Source: Paracoccaceae bacterium (GTDB lineage: Bacteria; Pseudomonadota; Alphaproteobacteria; Rhodobacterales; Rhodobacteraceae). Taken from it: a stretch of DNA of 7,367 nt. This document shows, piece by piece, positions 6,842 to 7,367 of the stretch (the first letter of the stretch is position 1; each line of letters starts with the position of its first letter). The position numbers were made by a program, and so were the translations under genes. Where the stretch lies: positions 1 through 7,367 of the forward strand of contig PUNI01000326.1 of NCBI GenBank assembly GCA_003551745.1. The letters run 5' to 3'. A model generated the notes under the pieces. It searched no databases. It was not told where the DNA came from and was given only the letters and a program-made list of their open reading frames with translations.

Positions 6842-7367
6842 TCACCAGCTCACTTCGGCGGGGGCGATTCGGGTCTCGTTCTCGACGACATCGGCGATCC
6901 GGCCGTCGGCGAGGAACACCACCCGGTGGGCGATCTTCTGGATGCCGACGTTGTGGGTGATGATCACCGTCGCGGTGCCGAGCTCGCGGTTGACGTCGGC
7001 CAGGGCCTCCAGAACCGTAACCCCGGTCTTGCTGTCGAGCGCGCCGGTCGGCTCGTCGCACAAAAGCACCTCGGGCCGCTTGGCGATGGCCCGCGCGATC
7101 GCGACGCGCTGCTGCTCTCCGCCCGAGAGCTCGGCCGGAAAATGGTCGATCCGGTGGCCGAGGCCGGCGCGGTCGAGCGCCTCCTCGGGTGTCATCGGGT
7201 TTCGCGCGATCTCGGTGACGAGGGCGACGTTCTCGCGGGCGGTGAGCGAGGGGACGAGGTTGTAGAACTGGAAGACGAAGCCGATGTGGTCGCGGCGGAA
7301 GATCGTGAGCTCGGCGTCGGTGGCGCGGGTGATCTCGCGGTCGCGGAACAGGACGCGGCCCTCGGTG
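6842..7367 (-). CDS. ABC exporter ATPase, LolD/MacB type (partial, N-terminus beyond the window)
   Basis: The frame is open from the right edge; 174 residues are present before TGA. The family is usually 220-240 residues, so about 50-60 are missing, including Walker A. Numbering from the first complete codon: [18 protein letters not shown] (30-47) carries the Q-loop Gln33; [14 protein letters not shown] (80-93) is the signature and its extension; [12 protein letters not shown] (100-111) is Walker B, catalytic Glu105 and D-loop; His138 in ITHN is the switch histidine. FQFYNL and DEPTGALD are typical of LolD, MacB and DevA ATPases that drive FtsX-type permeases. An internal ATG at 7195 is not the start, because conserved motifs continue upstream of it. 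The stop lies one base before the first permease ATG, so this is the first visible gene of the operon. It hydrolyses ATP to power the two permeases. All visible catalytic motifs are intact. Confidence 0.93.
   Translation of the reverse strand, partial: TEGRVLFRDREITRATDAELTIFRRDHIGFVFQFYNLVPSLTARENVALVTEIARNPMTPEEALDRAGLGHRIDHFPAELSGGEQQRVAIARAIAKRPEVLLCDEPTGALDSKTGVTVLEALADVNRELGTATVIITHNVGIQKIAHRVVFLADGRIADVVENETRIAPAEVSW
6849..6855 (-). promoter_or_regulatory. Weak candidate ribosome binding site of the first permease
   Basis: AAGTGAG, 8 bases upstream of the ATG at 6840-6838, differs from a good Shine-Dalgarno by an internal T. It lies inside the ATPase coding end. Coupling through the adjacent ATPase stop (TGA, one base before ATG) may matter more. 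Confidence 0.3.

Noticed and set aside
4453..6960. Second long plus-strand open frame (835 codons) opposite the first permease
   Set aside because: Same antisense phase and composition as the other. It resembles that frame only because the permeases on the other strand are paralogues.
6842..7195. Reading the ATPase as a short gene starting at the ATG at 7195
   Set aside because: The same frame continues to the window edge and encodes the Q-loop region, so this Met is internal and the gene is cut by the window.

Overview
The window reads almost entirely on the minus strand. It is very GC-rich, with strongly G/C-biased codon ends. Together with a periplasmic trypsin/V8-like protease of a type familiar from Rhodobacterales and an IS5-type transposase start, this suggests an alphaproteobacterium, perhaps of the Rhodobacteraceae. 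That placement is an inference from style and was not confirmed by any search.

Layout, in transcription order (right to left): (i) 7367-6842, most of an ABC ATPase of the LolD/MacB type, with its N-terminus and Walker A beyond the right edge; (ii) 6840-4477, an FtsX/MacB-type permease of 787 residues; (iii) 4472-2109, a second permease of exactly 787 residues that aligns to the first without a single gap (about 62% identical by hand count); (iv) 2093-885, an HlyD/AcrA/MacA-type periplasmic adaptor; (v) 888-142, a secreted trypsin-like serine protease whose GTG start overlaps the adaptor stop; (vi) about 141-1, the end of an insertion sequence containing the first 24 codons of an IS5-like transposase. 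Gaps between the exporter genes are 1, 4 and 15 bases and the protease overlaps the adaptor by 4 bases, so all five look like one operon. Its promoter must lie to the right of the window. No RNA gene, CRISPR array or convincing terminator was seen.

How the genes may work together: ATPase, two paralogous permeases and adaptor make the inner-membrane and periplasmic part of a MacAB/DevBCA-like tripartite exporter, with the adaptor hairpin expected to meet a TolC-type outer-membrane channel encoded elsewhere. The substrate is unknown. The translationally coupled periplasmic protease is the unusual part: it may process, mature or survey whatever the exporter handles, but that is inference from gene order only.

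The left end carries two DNA-level signals worth attention. The IS abuts the protease stop codon, in a CTAG tetranucleotide. The transposase start codon sits in a 9-bp hairpin whose loop carries the Shine-Dalgarno sequence, in the direction that receives read-through from the exporter operon.
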